Assembly: GCA_037954235.1 (NCBI GenBank) | Contig: JBBMOA010000007.1 | Span: forward strand, 460,501 to 524,500 | Source: Aulostomus chinensis | Taxonomy: Eukaryota > Chordata > Actinopteri > Syngnathiformes > Aulostomidae | Length of the DNA stretch: 64,000 bases | Direction: 5' to 3' | Shown here: one piece after another, positions 62,872-64,000 of the stretch | Layout: each line of letters starts with the position of its first letter | Position numbering within the stretch: the stretch's first letter is position 1 | The notes under the pieces: generated by a model | What the model saw: only the letters and a program-made list of their open reading frames with translations | Told to the model about the DNA's origin: nothing | The model's database searches: none | Program-made: the position numbers and the translations under genes

Positions 62872-63860
62872 TTACACCCCCGAGTCGGTGTACATGCCGT
62901 TGATCAAGTAGTCCACCTGAGTGTAGTCCTTCCTCTTGTAGCTCTCGTAAGCCTGAGCTGCAAAAACTGCAACTGTGACCAAGAAGAAGAGAAGGCCGAA
63001 GAGCAGGACCGCCAGTAAAGATGCAGTATCCACCAGCTTCTTGGAAAGTGCAGCCCCTGCTACGTCCACCACAGCAACCCTTGTTCCTGAGCCAACAGGC
63101 TCATCATGGTAAGTACTGGGTGTACTAGTACTGGGAGTAGCAGCACTGGGAGTAATCGTACTGAGGACAGCAACAGGGTTATTAGCAGGCCTTGTGGATA
63201 AAGAGGAACTAGAAGCTGGAGGCACTGCAGTACTTGGTGTGGTTGTTGGTGAAGATGTCTTTGGAGCTCTGGTGGTACTGCTGACCTGTGGAAATGTAGA
63301 GGGGAGTGTCACTGTTGCTGGAGGGAGTAGTACTGCAGTTGCTCTGGGTGTTGCCACTGTGGAGGTTGTTGCAAGTGCAGTTGCTCTGGGTGTTGCCACT
63401 GTGGTTGTGGTTGTGGCTCTAGCAGTGGTAGTAGTGGTGGTAGTAGTAGTAGCAGTAGTAGAAGTAGTAGTAGAAGTAGTAGCAGTGCGGATGCTGGTTG
63501 CAGTACTGGTTGGGACTGTGGTGGAGGGTGGAGGCTGCTGGGCTGGTGTTACTGGCCGCTGATTTGATGACTGGTTTGTTCCTGAAGATTTATTGAAGTT
63601 ATGACCACCAGAGCTGTGGTGACTGGAGGGGGAGGACTGGGAGGGGGAGGGGGGCGCGGGGGGGTCAGAGGTCAGCTGTGGAGCAGTTTGGGCTTCTGGT
63701 GAAGTAAATGTGTTCAAATGGGAGGGGCCAGAGGAAGACTGGTTGAAAGACTGACTGCCGATGTTAGGGTTTGCCGGAAAGGACAGGTTCTTCTGATCTG
63801 GGAGTTTGACCTCCTGACTGGGACTGGGTTCAGGGGTTCTGTTTCCTGTGACGTCACCAC
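62872..63860 (-). CDS. c11orf24: C11orf24-like type I membrane protein, 3' coding exon (partial gene)
   Basis: This is one long coding exon, with an acceptor ttctccag|GT at 63861 and a TAA stop at 62874-62872, giving 328 residues plus a split first codon. Most of it is a Ser/Thr/Pro-rich mucin-like ectodomain with a poly-Thr run at about 63410-63480. A hydrophobic membrane segment (ASLLAVLLFGLLFFLVTVAV) follows, then a short cytoplasmic tail containing QAYESYKRKDYTQVDYLING. That tail closely matches human C11orf24 as I recall it. C11orf24 is a poorly characterised, Golgi-associated, heavily O-glycosylated protein, so no function is claimed. The signal peptide must lie in an exon beyond the right edge. 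The gene lies next to LRP5 in human, which agrees with the placement here. Confidence 0.85.
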
Positions 63861-64000
63861 CTGGAGAAGAACAAACTCTGAATGACTGAACTCCAGCACC
63901 ATAGAGAATAAAACCACAACCAAAGCCATCATTTCTACAAGAAACTCAGGAAGACAGACACAGTGATGGAGGTAGTTCAGGGAACGACCAGGATCAGCAA
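63861..64000 (-). other. Intron of the C11orf24-like gene (partial)
   Basis: Sequence upstream of the acceptor at 63861, with a pyrimidine stretch GTTTGTTCTTCTCCAG. It runs off the right edge. Confidence 0.6.

Noticed and set aside
63714..63932. MMALVVVLF... ORF as the signal peptide of the C11orf24-like protein
   Set aside because: It is out of frame with the mucin domain, which is in frame from an acceptor at 63861. The apparent signal peptide reads intron sequence.
1..64000. tRNA, rRNA or microRNA genes
   Set aside because: No tRNA cloverleaf, rRNA or convincing microRNA hairpin was recognised. The only tRNA-like boxes are the degenerate heads of the SINE-like elements.

Overview
The window is teleost nuclear DNA. 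The evidence is split vertebrate genes with GT-AG introns, fish-type L2, hAT, Harbinger, SINE and Ty3/Gypsy repeats, and very abundant micro- and minisatellites. No bacterial, viral or organellar gene organisation is present.

Two genes can be supported, both on the minus strand. The first is the 5' part of lrp5 (Wnt co-receptor LRP5). It consists of eleven coding exons between 47001 (start codon) and 1476, and continues off the left edge. These exons encode the signal peptide, the whole first YWTD beta-propeller, the first EGF-like module and the first part of the second propeller. They sum to 1584 nt (528 codons), and every junction keeps the frame. Where human LRP5 has seven exons, this gene has eleven: human exons 2 and 3 are each split in two and exon 6 is split in three. 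The second gene is the 3' coding exon of a C11orf24-like mucin-type membrane protein (63860-62872). C11orf24 is also the neighbour of LRP5 in human, so the linkage supports both calls. A CpG-rich promoter with a TATA-like box and a short upstream ORF lies at about 46430-47440.

From left to right: 1-1420 is a 46-bp minisatellite in intron 7. Exons 7, 6c, 6b and 6a lie at 1476-3514. Intron 5 (3515-11906) holds a hAT remnant, an L2 LINE nested in an array made of L2 3'UTR-like sequence, and a 2.9-kb array of 29-bp units. Exons 5 and 4 lie at 11907-12329. Intron 3 holds a polypyrimidine tract and a 71-bp satellite-like array. Exons 3b and 3a lie at 17715-18556. Intron 2 holds a hAT with a perfect target duplication, a 95-bp array, an L2 LINE split by a hAT, and a SINE. 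Exons 2b and 2a lie at 28274-29199. Intron 1 (17.7 kb) holds two hATs, an inverted dispersed repeat, a 3-kb array of 12-bp units rich in forkhead-like motifs, an L2 inserted in that array, SINEs, a Harbinger MITE and a long CA/CAGACA tract. Upstream of lrp5, 47440-62870 holds further minisatellites, a decayed Ty3/Gypsy pol, an L2, a SINE and a 20/22-bp array.

The most notable observations are four apparent intron gains in lrp5 (one coinciding with a 7-residue insertion), the repeated amplification of different parts of one LINE 3'UTR into minisatellites, and the forkhead-motif array in lrp5 intron 1. Comparisons with human exon lengths and gene order come from memory, not from a search.
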